Shown: positions 9,486 through 18,760, counted from the first letter of the stretch. The stretch is DNA of 64,000 nt from UBA4971 sp900019985 (GCA_050949175.1 JBMNFG010000010.1:276302-340301), one strand, 5' to 3'. The notes: generated by a model from the letters alone, not told the origin. Numbers and translations are program-made.

Positions 9486-9635
9486 GTTGCTGATGCCTCC
9501 TCCTGTGATGCGTGAAACACTCTTAACTTAGACGTAATTCGTCATGCCCTTACATTATCCTCTCCACAGTCAGGGAAAGGGCATACTACAATTAAACGAT
9601 CCAGGTCACAGAGGCGGATTGACCGGCAGAAAGCG

Positions 9636-11753
9636 GTGGTAGATCTGGAAAACGGCTCGAGGGAGACTGGAAACCGCCGAAATAGACAAAGCATCATCCG
9701 TTCGTGGCGATGGTGGCTGGTTTTTGTCATCTTTTTGGTCCCTGTAGTTGCAGTGCTAGCCGAGATCCGACCTGTCCCTTTGATAATAGGCGGAAGCGTC
9801 TTCTACGACACAAACGGTGTAGTCATTGCGTCAACAGCAGCACCAGACAGGATTGACATACGCCTTTCTGATATGTCCCCCTACCTTCCCCGTGCATTTG
9901 TTGCCATCGAGGATTCCCGTTTCTATCAGCATCCCGGAGTGGACCCTGTAGGCATACTGAGGGCTTTTGTACGAAACATCCGTGCAGGACGCGTCGTAGA
10001 AGGAGGGAGCACAATCACTCAGCAACTGGCAAAGAATATGTACCTACATTCCAGACGGACAGTGGGCAGAAAGTTGGCTGAAGTGGTTTTAGCTCTTTAT
10101 CTGGAAGTCAGGCTTTCAAAAGACGAAATCTTGGAACGTTACCTAAACCTGGTTTACCTCGGACACGGTGCCTACGGAGTTGAAGCAGGCGCAAGGCTTT
10201 ACTTTGGAAAGGAAGCAAAAGACCTCTCCCTTGCAGAAGCGTCAATGCTGGCAGGCATAGCAAGGTCTCCTTTCTATTACTCTCCTTATCGGAATATGGA
10301 TGCTGCTACAGGGCGCAGAAAGACTGTACTTAGCAGAATGGTGGCGCAAGGCTTTATTTCCCAGGAAGAAGCAGATAAGGCAGCAGATGAAACAGTCACA
10401 GTCATAGGGCTTGGAAAGAGAGAAATCAAGCCCGCCCCGTATTTTTTGGATTACGTTACTGACGAAGCCCTAAGATTACTGGGAGACGAAGGCTCGTTAC
10501 TATATTCAGGAAATCTTAGAATCCACACATCCCTTGACATGGATTTCCAGCGAGCTGCAGAGAAAGCATTCTCCAAAGGCCTTGACTCTCTCACACCGTC
10601 TCCGCAAGAAGGCGAAGACCTGTCAGAGGAAGGCACAAGACGTCCCATTCAACCCCAAGGTGCATTGGTAGCCATTGATCCCAGGTCCGGGCATGTCAAA
10701 GCTCTCATAGGCGGCAGGAGCTACTCGGAGACTCAGTTCAACCGCGCAATGCAAGCCTTCAGGCAGCCCGGCTCCTCCTTTAAGCCTTTCTTCTACGCAG
10801 CAGCTCTCGACAGTGGGTTTACAGCTGCATCTACCCTGCCCTGTGAACCTATAACATTCACGACACAAGTCCCCCAGCCTTACACTCCTACTGATTACGG
10901 CACAGCCCAATATCATTACAGATGGCTGACTTTAAGAGAAGCATTGGTGACCTCGTGTAATGTGATATCGGTCTCCCTTGCCAACATAATCGGCCCTGAG
11001 AAGGGATTGGAGTACGCAAGACGGCTGGGTATAACAAGCGCTTTGCGTCCTAATCTATCCCTTGTCCTCGGAACCTCAGAGGTCACCCCATTTGAGATGG
11101 CACTAGCCTTTGCACCTTTCGCAAACGGCGGTAAGCGCGTTGAACCTATATTCATAACACGGATTGAAGACAGATGGGGGCGAAAACTGTACCAGGCTAA
11201 GGTCGAAGCCCGGCAAGTCCTTGACCCGAAAAACGCCTCTATTATCACTGACATACTAAGGCAGGTCGTCAGCCGGTGGGGAACTGCGGAAGACGTATCA
11301 ACGAGGCTTGCACGGCCTGTTGCAGCGAAAACAGGATCAACTCAGAACTACACTGACGCATGGTTCATCGGATATACCCCTGACCTGGTATGTTCAGTAT
11401 ACATCGGGAATGACGATCCCGGTGTTCCCATAGGAAAGTCAGGAGGAGAAGCTGCAGGTCCGATTTTCGCGGATTTCATAGAAGAGGCACTTCGGGATAG
11501 GCCTGCCCTATCTTTTCAGACACCACGCGGCATAGAGCGGGCTGAGATATGTCATGAAACCGGATACCTGGCCTCACCGGGCTGCCCAAACACGCGGTGG
11601 GAGCTGTTCAAAAGCGGTACCCGTCCGATTCACGAATGCCCTTGGCACGGCAGCACGTTTCCTATCTTTTCCCATTCCGATCCTTTGTCTTTATTCTCCT
11701 CGCAGGTAAAGGATTCAGCACTTGAATCCCATTCTGAGAGGCCTTTACCCTAA
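9636..11753 (+). CDS. Class A penicillin-binding protein (transglycosylase/transpeptidase)
   Basis: Bifunctional peptidoglycan synthase of the PBP1A family, 705 residues. It has a short cytoplasmic tail, a transmembrane anchor at about 27-47, and the GT51 transglycosylase domain with EDSRFYQHPG (catalytic Glu near 92) and GGSTITQQLAKN. The transpeptidase domain follows with PGSSFKPF (Ser about 379), SCN in TSCNVISVSLA, and KTGS (about 565). The C-terminal tail is short. The start is a GTG without a strong ribosome-binding site, so the exact N terminus is open. The last 9 nt overlap the end of the convergent YhaM gene, so there is no room for a separate terminator. Confidence 0.93.
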   Translation: MVDLENGSRETGNRRNRQSIIRSWRWWLVFVIFLVPVVAVLAEIRPVPLIIGGSVFYDTNGVVIASTAAPDRIDIRLSDMSPYLPRAFVAIEDSRFYQHPGVDPVGILRAFVRNIRAGRVVEGGSTITQQLAKNMYLHSRRTVGRKLAEVVLALYLEVRLSKDEILERYLNLVYLGHGAYGVEAGARLYFGKEAKDLSLAEASMLAGIARSPFYYSPYRNMDAATGRRKTVLSRMVAQGFISQEEADKAADETVTVIGLGKREIKPAPYFLDYVTDEALRLLGDEGSLLYSGNLRIHTSLDMDFQRAAEKAFSKGLDSLTPSPQEGEDLSEEGTRRPIQPQGALVAIDPRSGHVKALIGGRSYSETQFNRAMQAFRQPGSSFKPFFYAAALDSGFTAASTLPCEPITFTTQVPQPYTPTDYGTAQYHYRWLTLREALVTSCNVISVSLANIIGPEKGLEYARRLGITSALRPNLSLVLGTSEVTPFEMALAFAPFANGGKRVEPIFITRIEDRWGRKLYQAKVEARQVLDPKNASIITDILRQVVSRWGTAEDVSTRLARPVAAKTGSTQNYTDAWFIGYTPDLVCSVYIGNDDPGVPIGKSGGEAAGPIFADFIEEALRDRPALSFQTPRGIERAEICHETGYLASPGCPNTRWELFKSGTRPIHECPWHGSTFPIFSHSDPLSLFSSQVKDSALESHSERPLP

Positions 11754-12713
11754 GTAAAGCTGGCGTTCAAGGCGCCTGCTGTAATTGCTCCAGTTACCTT
11801 CGATATCACAGCTTTCTGCTACCACTTCAACGAATTGAGCCATTTCTCCGTCCATATTGTCAGCGAGATGAAGAGCGATTGCTTCAAGAGTCTTAGGACG
11901 TTTAGGAGAACCCCACTCCAGCTTCCCGTGGTGACTGAGGATCATATGACGCAACTTCAAAGCCAGACTCCGAGGAAAACCAGGGATTCTGTCCATAGCG
12001 TCTGCAAGCATACGCTCCCCTATGATAAGGTGGCCAATGAGTTTTCCTTCATCACTTAGGTCAAAAGGCCCGTCATATGTATATTCAACTACTTTGCCTA
12101 TGTCATGAAATATTGCCCCTGTGACAAGGAGTTCACCGTCAATCGCAGGGTAAAGCCGGGCTATGGCCTCGCACAAAGACACTACATTGACAGTGTGCTC
12201 GATCAATCCTCCAATGTAGGCATGATGGATCGCCTTTGCCGCCGGGGCTTTGGTATATGCCGCCGCAAATTCCGGGCCTTCCAGGAAATCTAAGACCAGG
12301 CGTTTAAGATACGTATTGGTAAACGCCGTGACCTTGTCTTTCAGCTGTTGAAGGAGGTCATCCACGTCCTTCGTGGTACAAGGCAGGAACAGGGACATGT
12401 CATACTCACTGCGATCGCATTTATGCAATGTCTCCACAGTGATCTGAGGCGTGCCTCTGTACTCTGTTACATAGCCTTCAACACGTACCACATCTCCGTC
12501 TTCAAATGAGTGATAAACCTTCTCTCCGTTGTCCCACACAACAGCCTTAATCTCCCCTGTCCGGTCAAACAGCATGAACGTCAGGTACTGGCCGGGCTTC
12601 GAGGCAAAACTCAACAACTGCCTGTATTTAGCCATAAAAGTGCTCCTGACAGGCTGTCCCACCTCAAGATCGATCACCCGCAGGCCAACACATTCTCCGC
12701 CTCTATTTGACAT
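11745..12713 (-). CDS. yhaM: YhaM-type 3'-5' exoribonuclease (OB fold + HD domain)
   Basis: Nuclease of the YhaM family, which trims single-stranded RNA (and DNA) from the 3' end and is typical of Gram-positive bacteria. The N-terminal OB fold (about 10-110) contains QYLTFMLFDRTGEIKAVVWD. The HD domain shows HHAYIGGLIEHT and GAIFHDIGKVVEY, giving the H...HD metal set, plus LSHHGKLEWGSPKRP. The start chosen is ATG at 12713 (MSNRGGECVG) with GGAGG 4 nt upstream. A longer reading from 12767 lacks a site. Length (322 residues) agrees with the family. Confidence 0.88.
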   Translation of the reverse strand: MSNRGGECVGLRVIDLEVGQPVRSTFMAKYRQLLSFASKPGQYLTFMLFDRTGEIKAVVWDNGEKVYHSFEDGDVVRVEGYVTEYRGTPQITVETLHKCDRSEYDMSLFLPCTTKDVDDLLQQLKDKVTAFTNTYLKRLVLDFLEGPEFAAAYTKAPAAKAIHHAYIGGLIEHTVNVVSLCEAIARLYPAIDGELLVTGAIFHDIGKVVEYTYDGPFDLSDEGKLIGHLIIGERMLADAMDRIPGFPRSLALKLRHMILSHHGKLEWGSPKRPKTLEAIALHLADNMDGEMAQFVEVVAESCDIEGNWSNYSRRLERQLYLG

Positions 12714-12819
12714 GAAACCTCCAACTCCTAACGTGCAAAAGATGTCAGGATCGCCTGTCCCATACAATGTTTTCCTTTTATTCTCATTCTATGTTGGAGG
12801 AGGGAATCCTTTCTCAACG

Positions 12820-13638
12820 TTAACGGCCTAAGACAAATCGATATATGGCTTCCGCTACCCCGGCGCCGTTTTCTCCGTCAGCAATGTAATCTGCAGCTGC
12901 TTTTACTGAATCTCGTGCATTACCCACAGCCACACCTATGCCTGCATATGACAGCATGCTTATATCATTATCACTGTCACCGATGGCCATAACCTCATCT
13001 CTTGAAATACCCAGCTGTCCGGCTAAGAGCTCAAGAGCAGAACCCTTCGTTGCATCTCTTTCTGTAAACTCAATGTATTCAGGCAAAGACCTCACTATAT
13101 GCGCCTTGCGTCCGAATCTTCGTTCCAGTTCAGGCAAGAGGCTATCAACGATTTCCGGTTCTGCCAGCATCAACAGTTTCGTCGGAGGCCTATCCATGAA
13201 CTTTGACAGATTCCCTACAGGGTTGGCTACCACCTTGACATGATTCATGTAGCGGCGGGCATGTTCATTCAGGCTCTCAACATAGAGCTCATCATCGATA
13301 TAGACATTGATATGGAATCCCAGGCTCTCAAGGTGGGCCAGTATCTCCTTTGCATCCTCCAAAGGTATCGGCCTGTGCGAGTAAATCCTTTGGGTTTTTG
13401 CGCTCTTCACTAAAGCGCCGTCGTACGATATAAGCGGAACATCAAGACCCAGCTCTTCTGCGAAAGGCACTACTGACCGGTGCATCCGTCCGCTAGCCAA
13501 TGTGATTTGGCACCCTGCATCTACCGCAGCGTTTATAGCCTGCTTCGTTGTACCGCTTATCTTCATATCACTGCCAATCAATGTGTAGTCGACATCGATA
13601 GCGACGAGTCTGATTCTTCCTATTCTTGAATATGTCAC
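12820..13638 (-). CDS. Cof-type HAD-IIB phosphatase
   Basis: Haloacid-dehalogenase phosphatase of the Cof/YidA group, 272 residues. Motif I is AIDVDYTLIGSD (nucleophile Asp of DxDxT), motif II lies in TLASGRM, and motif IV is GDSDNDISMLSYAG, followed by VAVGNARDSVKAAADYI, which is diagnostic of the Cof group. Members hydrolyse sugar phosphates, FMN or PLP; the substrate here cannot be assigned. The GTG start overlaps the stop of the upstream membrane protein gene (GTGA), so the two are co-translated. Confidence 0.88.
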   Translation of the reverse strand: MTYSRIGRIRLVAIDVDYTLIGSDMKISGTTKQAINAAVDAGCQITLASGRMHRSVVPFAEELGLDVPLISYDGALVKSAKTQRIYSHRPIPLEDAKEILAHLESLGFHINVYIDDELYVESLNEHARRYMNHVKVVANPVGNLSKFMDRPPTKLLMLAEPEIVDSLLPELERRFGRKAHIVRSLPEYIEFTERDATKGSALELLAGQLGISRDEVMAIGDSDNDISMLSYAGIGVAVGNARDSVKAAADYIADGENGAGVAEAIYRFVLGR

Positions 13639-13988
13639 CGATCTTGCACCACCCAGCTTATGATGCTACTTCCAATTGAGAGGAGTATTGATGCCAGGAC
13701 AGCTGACCAGAAACCGGATATGTAAAAGCCATGCACCATCCTGGAGACTATCCATAGCATAAAACCATTTATGACAAACGTAAAGAGGCCTAAGGTGAGC
13801 AATTGTATCGGGAGAGCCAAGATGACCAAAACAGGCCTTATCAATGCATTGACAATCCCCAACAAGAAAGCTGCTATGAGCGCAGGAATGAGTCCGGTTA
13901 TTCGAACTGCCGGCCCCATAATGTAGGGAATCACAAAAAGTACAATAGCGTTTGCCAGCCACCTAATGACGAATGTCCGCCTTCTCAA
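13635..13988 (-). CDS. Phage-holin-IV-like/YvlD family membrane protein
   Basis: Small integral membrane protein of about 117 residues with four hydrophobic segments (near residues 8-28, 31-53, 60-80 and 88-108). The segment AAFLLGIVNALIRPVLVILALPIQLLT-type sequence is the hallmark of the YvlD/DUF360 family. In Bacillus, yvlD sits with yvlB (DUF4097) and yvlA, and a DUF4097 gene is close by here too, which supports the assignment. The function is not known; a role in envelope stress is suggested by context. The start lies in a run of TTG codons after GGGAGG; the third TTG (13988) gives the best spacing, and a few codons either way are possible. Confidence 0.8.
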   Translation of the reverse strand: MRRRTFVIRWLANAIVLFVIPYIMGPAVRITGLIPALIAAFLLGIVNALIRPVLVILALPIQLLTLGLFTFVINGFMLWIVSRMVHGFYISGFWSAVLASILLSIGSSIISWVVQDR

Positions 13989-14056
13989 CAACAACACCTC
14001 CCCGCAAGAAAAACGCCTGCTTATATCAATGAAGTCTTGACAAGATTCATAACAAG

Positions 14057-14077
14057 GACGCCCTTTTTAAGGGCGTC
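14057..14077 (-). terminator. Hairpin terminator after the DUF4097 cluster
   Basis: A perfect 9-bp stem GACGCCCTT/AAGGGCGTC with a 3-nt loop lies 31 nt beyond the stop of the gene ending at 14109. The downstream minus-strand sequence is only moderately T-rich, so it may also act as a processing or attenuation hairpin. Confidence 0.6.
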
Positions 14078-14108
14078 TTGCTGAACTTCACACTACTCCG
14101 AGTCTACC

Positions 14109-14471
14109 CTAGACAAGACGCACGGTCACGTGGACACCTTCGGACTCGCTAGATACCTCCACCAATGTGAATCTTCCATAGGATCGCAGTTCCTTTATTA
14201 ACTCGGAACATGCCTTAAGCATTGATCTGATATCCAGGTCTCCTTCCAAACCGAGAACAGATTTGTCCTGCGATACACTGCACCTGATTGTTGTACACTG
14301 AATTCTCTTGCTCAATCGCGGACACACTCGACTCATAATGCCCATAACAACGTCTACTGACTCCAGAAGATCGTCCAAAACAAACAGAGGCAGCACAATG
14401 GGAACAGGAAACCGAGTACCGGGTAGCTTCAGAGTTACTACAAGGAAGAATGAAGGAATTCTCAAAGACAT
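14109..14471 (-). CDS. Unrecognised protein of the DUF4097 cluster
   Basis: About 120 residues, family not recognised. The N-terminal third is hydrophobic (PSFFLVVTLKLPG, PIVLPLFVLDDLLESV) but has charged residues between the stretches, so it is more likely a buried core than a true membrane helix. The C-terminal part (SMLKACSELIKELRSYGRFTLVEVSSESEGVHVTVRLV) has an alpha-beta pattern. It follows the SHOCT-like gene with only 4 nt between them. Start: ATG at 14471 or TTG two codons later, which is better spaced from AGGAAG. It is probably co-expressed with and functionally tied to the DUF4097 protein. Confidence 0.6.
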   Translation of the reverse strand: MSLRIPSFFLVVTLKLPGTRFPVPIVLPLFVLDDLLESVDVVMGIMSRVCPRLSKRIQCTTIRCSVSQDKSVLGLEGDLDIRSMLKACSELIKELRSYGRFTLVEVSSESEGVHVTVRLV

Positions 14472-14475
14472 CTTC

Positions 14476-14853
14476 CTACTCGACGTAGATCTCGACTTTT
14501 GCATTTTTGCTGTCTATGTCAACTATCTTCCCGGTATTCAGTTCCGTAATCTGGGCCAGGAGCTCATTGAGATCTATATTCTCATCTTCCAGCTGCTTGG
14601 TTACGTCCTTGGGAATGAACTTCATTGCCACTTTGGCCAGGGCAAGCGGTATATTAACGTTGACCCGGGTGTTGTCTTCAGTATCAAAGACCCTTACTCG
14701 TAGCATCTTTCCGGGGCTGCCGCCTGATTGCCATGAGGTTCCCGAACCTTCGTCAGCGGAGCTGTCCAAAGCCTCTAAGAGTTTCAGGCCTTCATCTACA
14801 GTAACCTTACCGTCCCGCACAAGCCCGAGGATCCGCTTCTTCTCTTCAGACAT
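14476..14853 (-). CDS. SHOCT-like domain protein
   Basis: A 125-residue protein that opens with MSEEKKRILGLVRDGKVTVDEGLKLLEAL, a short helical SHOCT-like/YvlB N-terminal motif (ILxLVxxGKIxxDEGxxLLEAL), also present at the start of the neighbouring DUF4097 protein and, in variant form, at the C terminus of the DUF2089 protein. The middle is acidic. The C-terminal half contains two beta-rich stretches (KMLRVRVFDTEDNTRVNVN and GKIVDIDSKNAKVEIYVE), resembling DUF4097-associated domains. The start at 14853 has AGGAGG 8 nt upstream; a 13-codon longer reading lacks one. The shared motif suggests that the cluster proteins bind a common partner. Confidence 0.75.
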   Translation of the reverse strand: MSEEKKRILGLVRDGKVTVDEGLKLLEALDSSADEGSGTSWQSGGSPGKMLRVRVFDTEDNTRVNVNIPLALAKVAMKFIPKDVTKQLEDENIDLNELLAQITELNTGKIVDIDSKNAKVEIYVE

Positions 14854-14909
14854 CAAGGTCCCTCCTATCAAGTATCTTTTGGACTTAGCCACTTGTCAAA
14901 TGACCACAA

Positions 14910-16133
14910 CTAACTGTTCGCATTCTCCCGGCTACCGATAATCCGTATTTTGCCGTTTGAGGTCCTCGCCTTAATGGTCAATCTGTCACTCTTCTCAGAG
15001 AACCCTGACGTCTCAGTAACTACCTCTCCTCTTACATATCCTTTGTCTGTTACTTGATAGGCTACATTCGGAAGATCGATGACGATACGCCCTAAGCCCG
15101 TTTTGGCGTCTATATGATAGCCTACCTGATCAGCATCTGCAACCTGTACCTCTATTGAGCCGTTGGAAGTTGCGAGTTCGTACAGGGAATCTCCTTCTAT
15201 CTTCTTGGGAACGATTCTTATCGGCCCATTTGAAGTCCTGGCACTTAGCCGTTTAGTGACTCCGGTCAAAACAATCCTGCCATTTGAAGTCTCCAGCTCA
15301 CTTATGACTGCATAGGTATTGTCCAGTTCGATTCTGCCGTTTGAAGTCTCTACCTTAACCATCCTGCACTCAAGTTCGCCTACACTGACGTGTCCGTTTT
15401 GCGTTTCAAGATCCATGTCGTACACAAACCTTCTGGGCAGCTTTACGTTTAACGACGCACCTCTCACCGCTGCTCTTGAGTCATGTAGTTTCACTTTAAG
15501 GGAATCATCAGCTACATCGTATTCAAAAACGTCATCCAGCATTGTACTGTCTGCCTCGGAAGGAGTCTCTCTCTCCCTTCCGAGTACAGCGTCTGCGGTT
15601 ACAGTCACACGAAAACCCGGTTCATCCCATGGTTCCACATTAATACGTCCGTTCCAAGTAGAAAGCTTCACATCGATCTTCTTGCCGTCTTCCCCCTGAA
15701 AGCTCCCATCAACGACCTTCTCCACATTCGTACTGAGTGACAACACCCAGTCACTTGATCCATTGGTCCGCTTCCTACTCATGACCTCACGCTGAATGCG
15801 CCCCATAAACTGGTCTGTGCTTTTTACTGCGCCCTCCAGCGTGTCCCGGATTCGCTCAACCAATCTCTCGAGGGCAGCCCGGTCCACGACATCAGCAAGG
15901 CCTGAAAGCTTATCTGCCACACCTTTTACTCCTTCTCCACCGGGCTTTTCAGCTGATTCGTGATGGTGGCATTCTCCGGCATTCTTAGCATCGTCTTTGA
16001 AAGACGGCAAAGGTTCTTCCAAATCATACAGTCCCACAGTCTCAACAACTGCTTCTATTAACAACGCAGCCTGATCTGAAGTAATCTTGCCTTCTTCAAG
16101 CATTCCTAAAATCATCATGATTTCTTCCCGCAC
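14910..16133 (-). CDS. DUF4097 beta-repeat protein (YvlB-like) with N-terminal SHOCT-like motif
   Basis: A protein of about 407 residues. The N-terminal motif (IMMILGMLEEGKITSDQAALLIEAV) is followed by an acidic linker and a right-handed beta-helix-like DUF4097 domain made of iterated xTSNGxI units. At least six are visible: ETQNGHV, ETSNGRIEL, ETSNGRIVL, RTSNGPIRI, ATSNGSIEV and RTSNGKIRI. There is no signal peptide or membrane helix. The start is the GTG at 16133, with GGAGG 7 nt upstream. The family (YvlB, LiaG-like) is linked to envelope stress in Bacillus. The biochemical role is unknown. Genes on both sides belong to the same minus-strand unit. Confidence 0.83.
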   Translation of the reverse strand: MREEIMMILGMLEEGKITSDQAALLIEAVVETVGLYDLEEPLPSFKDDAKNAGECHHHESAEKPGGEGVKGVADKLSGLADVVDRAALERLVERIRDTLEGAVKSTDQFMGRIQREVMSRKRTNGSSDWVLSLSTNVEKVVDGSFQGEDGKKIDVKLSTWNGRINVEPWDEPGFRVTVTADAVLGRERETPSEADSTMLDDVFEYDVADDSLKVKLHDSRAAVRGASLNVKLPRRFVYDMDLETQNGHVSVGELECRMVKVETSNGRIELDNTYAVISELETSNGRIVLTGVTKRLSARTSNGPIRIVPKKIEGDSLYELATSNGSIEVQVADADQVGYHIDAKTGLGRIVIDLPNVAYQVTDKGYVRGEVVTETSGFSEKSDRLTIKARTSNGKIRIIGSRENANS

Positions 16134-16247
16134 AATACGTCCTCCCTTCAGTCTCTGCCTGACTTCCATCTGCAGCTTGTGGTTTGCTCTCGTCGTTCCG
16201 GTACCTTATTAGAAAAGGCAGAATCAATGGTTGCTTGACCGCCAAAC

Positions 16248-16631
16248 TCACTTCTGCTTTAAAAGCTTTACCGCATCATCAGCTGAAAGCTCGCCTTTAG
16301 ACAGGGAATCCAAGATCTCTTTACGCCTGGCTGCAACTTCAGCTTCAGTTTCCCTATCGCTCTCTACAGGATAACCCAGCGCCTGGATTACAGCGTCAAG
16401 GCGCCCTCGGACTGTTGGGTAAGATATGCCCAGCTCCCTCTCGACCTCTTTTATGTTTCCGCGACATCTGATAAACGTTGCTACAAAATCCCTTTGTTCG
16501 TCAGACATCTGACAGAACTTGCACGTTTCAAAGCGCCCACTGATAGACGTGTCGCACCTTGGGCAAGAAAGCTCTGTAACGTCCAGAGATCCGCTGCATA
16601 CAGGACATCTACCGAGAGCTCTGCGTTTCAC
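16248..16631 (-). CDS. DUF2089 family putative transcription regulator
   Basis: A 127-residue protein with an N-terminal zinc ribbon (CPVCSGSL, CPRC and CKFC pairs, about residues 9-40). A helix-turn-helix-like segment follows (FIRCRGNIKEVERELGISYPTVRGRLDAVIQAL, with the recognition helix around SYPTVRGRLD), then a C-terminal LSKGELSADDAVKLLKQ motif like the SHOCT-like motif of its neighbours. DUF2089 proteins are predicted regulators and often sit next to DUF4097 genes. It is the first gene after a consensus promoter, so autoregulation is likely but not shown. Confidence 0.82.
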   Translation of the reverse strand: MKRRALGRCPVCSGSLDVTELSCPRCDTSISGRFETCKFCQMSDEQRDFVATFIRCRGNIKEVERELGISYPTVRGRLDAVIQALGYPVESDRETEAEVAARRKEILDSLSKGELSADDAVKLLKQK

Positions 16632-16689
16632 ACTACCACTCCTTAATATTTTTAAGTCTTATATTAACATCCTTAATGACTTTATTGAT

Positions 16690-16719
16690 ATTATAAAACC
16701 GGCGATAGAATAGTGTCAA
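16690..16719 (-). promoter_or_regulatory. Consensus sigmaA promoter of the DUF2089-DUF4097 cluster
   Basis: Minus strand TTGACA (16719-16714), 18-bp spacer, TATAAT (16695-16690). Just downstream, in the leader, CCTTAAT occurs twice exactly 30 bp apart (16641-16647 and 16671-16677 on the plus strand), on one face of the helix. This is a candidate operator for the DUF2089 protein. Confidence 0.8.
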
Positions 16720-16861
16720 CAGGTTTCAGCAAGATTTCATATCAGAGGTTGTCGTTGCTCTGATATAGTCGAGTGGGGATTACCCGAAGACAGGGCCTGT
16801 TTTCAGTCATCAAGCCGGTGTTCGCTGGTAGGATCTCCATTACTGAGGCACATTAGCATGC

Positions 16862-18760
16862 TTATGATGTGGATGACAGATTATTGGAAGGCATAGCATT
16901 AGATGGGTTGTCATTGGCATGGTCCGTCAGGGCTTTCTTAAGCTTTTCCGCGAGTTTATAGTTCATTCCGGGCACTTTTGCGATCTCATCAACAGAGGCA
17001 GCACGAACACCTTTCAAAGAGCCGAACGCGGTAAGAAGGGCCTTAAGACGTTTCTTACCGATACCGGGGATCTCTTCAAGCTCTGACAACATAGACCTTT
17101 TCGTCCTCAGCTGCCTGTGATATGAAACAGCAAATCTATGTGCTTCATCACGGATCCGCCTAAGAAGGAGGAGGGCCTTTGAGTCCTCCGGCAAAGCAAT
17201 GGGTTCATCTCGGCCATCAACAAAAATCAATTCATGGGATTCAGCAAGGCTGATAGTGGGGATGTCTTCAGCACCTACCTGGGCTAGTGCTCTAAGTCCG
17301 GCATTGAGCTGGCCTCTGCCCCCGTCAATAATGATAAGATCCGGCACCTGGTTCCGGGTTCCGCCTTGCTCCACAATCCTCCTGTAGCGCCTGGAGATTA
17401 TCTCATGCATCATCCCGTAATCATCTTGACCGTCCACTGTCTTGATCTTAAAGCGCCGGTATGCGGATTTCACAGGCCTCCCTGATTCGAACACTACCAT
17501 CCCGCCTACAGCGTGGGAACCCTGGATAGTTGATATGTCAAATGCCTCAATTCTCCTGGGAAGCCGGGGCAGCTCCAGAACCTCCTTAAGCTCAAGCAAT
17601 GCAGCGTCTTTCACCATCGCGTCTTGCATGGCTTTCAGTTTTTCCTCTTCCAAGCTGAGTCGGGCGTTGTCTGTTGCCATGCTTACAAGCTGCTTTTTGT
17701 CTCCTCTTTTAGGAACACGAATACTTACCTTTCTGCCTTTCTTCTCCCGCAGCCACATACTGATGGCTTCCTCATCATGAGGCTTCATGGGAAGCAAAAC
17801 CTCGTCAGGGATAAAACTTGCCTCAGAATAGTACTGCTTAATGAAAGCTGTTAGAATCTCAGAGTCAGATACTTCTGCCGTATCACTGATGAAAAAGCGT
17901 TCCCTCCCCATCAGTTTCCCGGAGCGCACGAAAAACACCAGGGCACATGCGTCTCCCTCGTCGCGAAAGTAGCCTATAACATCAATATCACTGCTTGATG
18001 CAAGGACTACCTTTTGCCGTTCAGCCACACGCTCTATGGCTCTCACGGCATCCCTGATAGATGCCGCCCTTTCAAAATCCAATGCGTCTGATGCTGCTTG
18101 CATCTCTTCTTTTAGAGAACGTACCACCTCATCTTGATGGCCTTCGAGAAAGAGAATGATCCGGTTAACCAGCTGCATGTACGCTTCCTTCGATATCCTG
18201 CCTGAACAGGGCGAAAGACATTGCTTTATGTGATAGTTGAGACACGGACGCATTTTGCGCGGCTTGGTCTCAGATATCTCCCTCGAACAGCTGCGAATGG
18301 CAAACAGACGCCTCAAGAACCGAAGGGTCTCACGCATTGCACCTACATCTGTGTACGGCCCGAAGTACCTGCTGCCGTCCGGTTCTACTCTCCTCGTCAC
18401 GATCACCCTGGGAAAGTCCTCTGCAAGGGTGATCTTGATAAAAGGGTAGGTTTTGTCGTCTCTCAATCGCACATTAAACCCGGGACGGTGCTTCTTTATA
18501 AGGTTGTTCTCAAGGATTAACGCCTCAACCTCAGAGTCCGTCACAATATACTCGAAATCGGCAATACGGTCTATTAGCACCTGAATCCTCTTGGATAATC
18601 CTGCAGACGACTGAAAATAGGAACGAACCCTGTTTCTCAGGGATGAAGCTTTTCCTACATAGATCACCCGACCTGATGAGTCTTTCATTACATAGACTCC
18701 GGGCCGGTCAGGTAGTCCTTTTACTCTTTCTATGAGATTCGCCTTTAGGTCAGAGCCCAT
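16862..18760 (-). CDS. uvrC: Excinuclease ABC subunit C
   Basis: Makes both incisions in nucleotide excision repair. The 632-residue protein has the N-terminal GIY-YIG nuclease domain (RPGVYVMKDSSGRVIYVGKA, about 17-40), the UVR helical hairpin that binds UvrB (about 205-240, ASDALDFERAASIRDAV), the RNase H-like endonuclease domain (FDISTIQGSHAVGGMVVF) and C-terminal helix-hairpin-helix repeats (LEEIPGIGKKRLKALL). Its ATG overlaps the uvrA stop by one base (TAATG). Having uvrB, uvrA and uvrC in one operon is a common Bacillota arrangement. Beyond its stop there is about 230 bp with no gene and no clear terminator. Confidence 0.96.
   Translation of the reverse strand: MGSDLKANLIERVKGLPDRPGVYVMKDSSGRVIYVGKASSLRNRVRSYFQSSAGLSKRIQVLIDRIADFEYIVTDSEVEALILENNLIKKHRPGFNVRLRDDKTYPFIKITLAEDFPRVIVTRRVEPDGSRYFGPYTDVGAMRETLRFLRRLFAIRSCSREISETKPRKMRPCLNYHIKQCLSPCSGRISKEAYMQLVNRIILFLEGHQDEVVRSLKEEMQAASDALDFERAASIRDAVRAIERVAERQKVVLASSSDIDVIGYFRDEGDACALVFFVRSGKLMGRERFFISDTAEVSDSEILTAFIKQYYSEASFIPDEVLLPMKPHDEEAISMWLREKKGRKVSIRVPKRGDKKQLVSMATDNARLSLEEEKLKAMQDAMVKDAALLELKEVLELPRLPRRIEAFDISTIQGSHAVGGMVVFESGRPVKSAYRRFKIKTVDGQDDYGMMHEIISRRYRRIVEQGGTRNQVPDLIIIDGGRGQLNAGLRALAQVGAEDIPTISLAESHELIFVDGRDEPIALPEDSKALLLLRRIRDEAHRFAVSYHRQLRTKRSMLSELEEIPGIGKKRLKALLTAFGSLKGVRAASVDEIAKVPGMNYKLAEKLKKALTDHANDNPSNAMPSNNLSSTS

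Noticed and set aside
16740..16861. Weak hairpin GAAGACA/TGTTTTC as the uvrC terminator
   Set aside because: It contains a G-T pair and has no T-tract in the direction of transcription.
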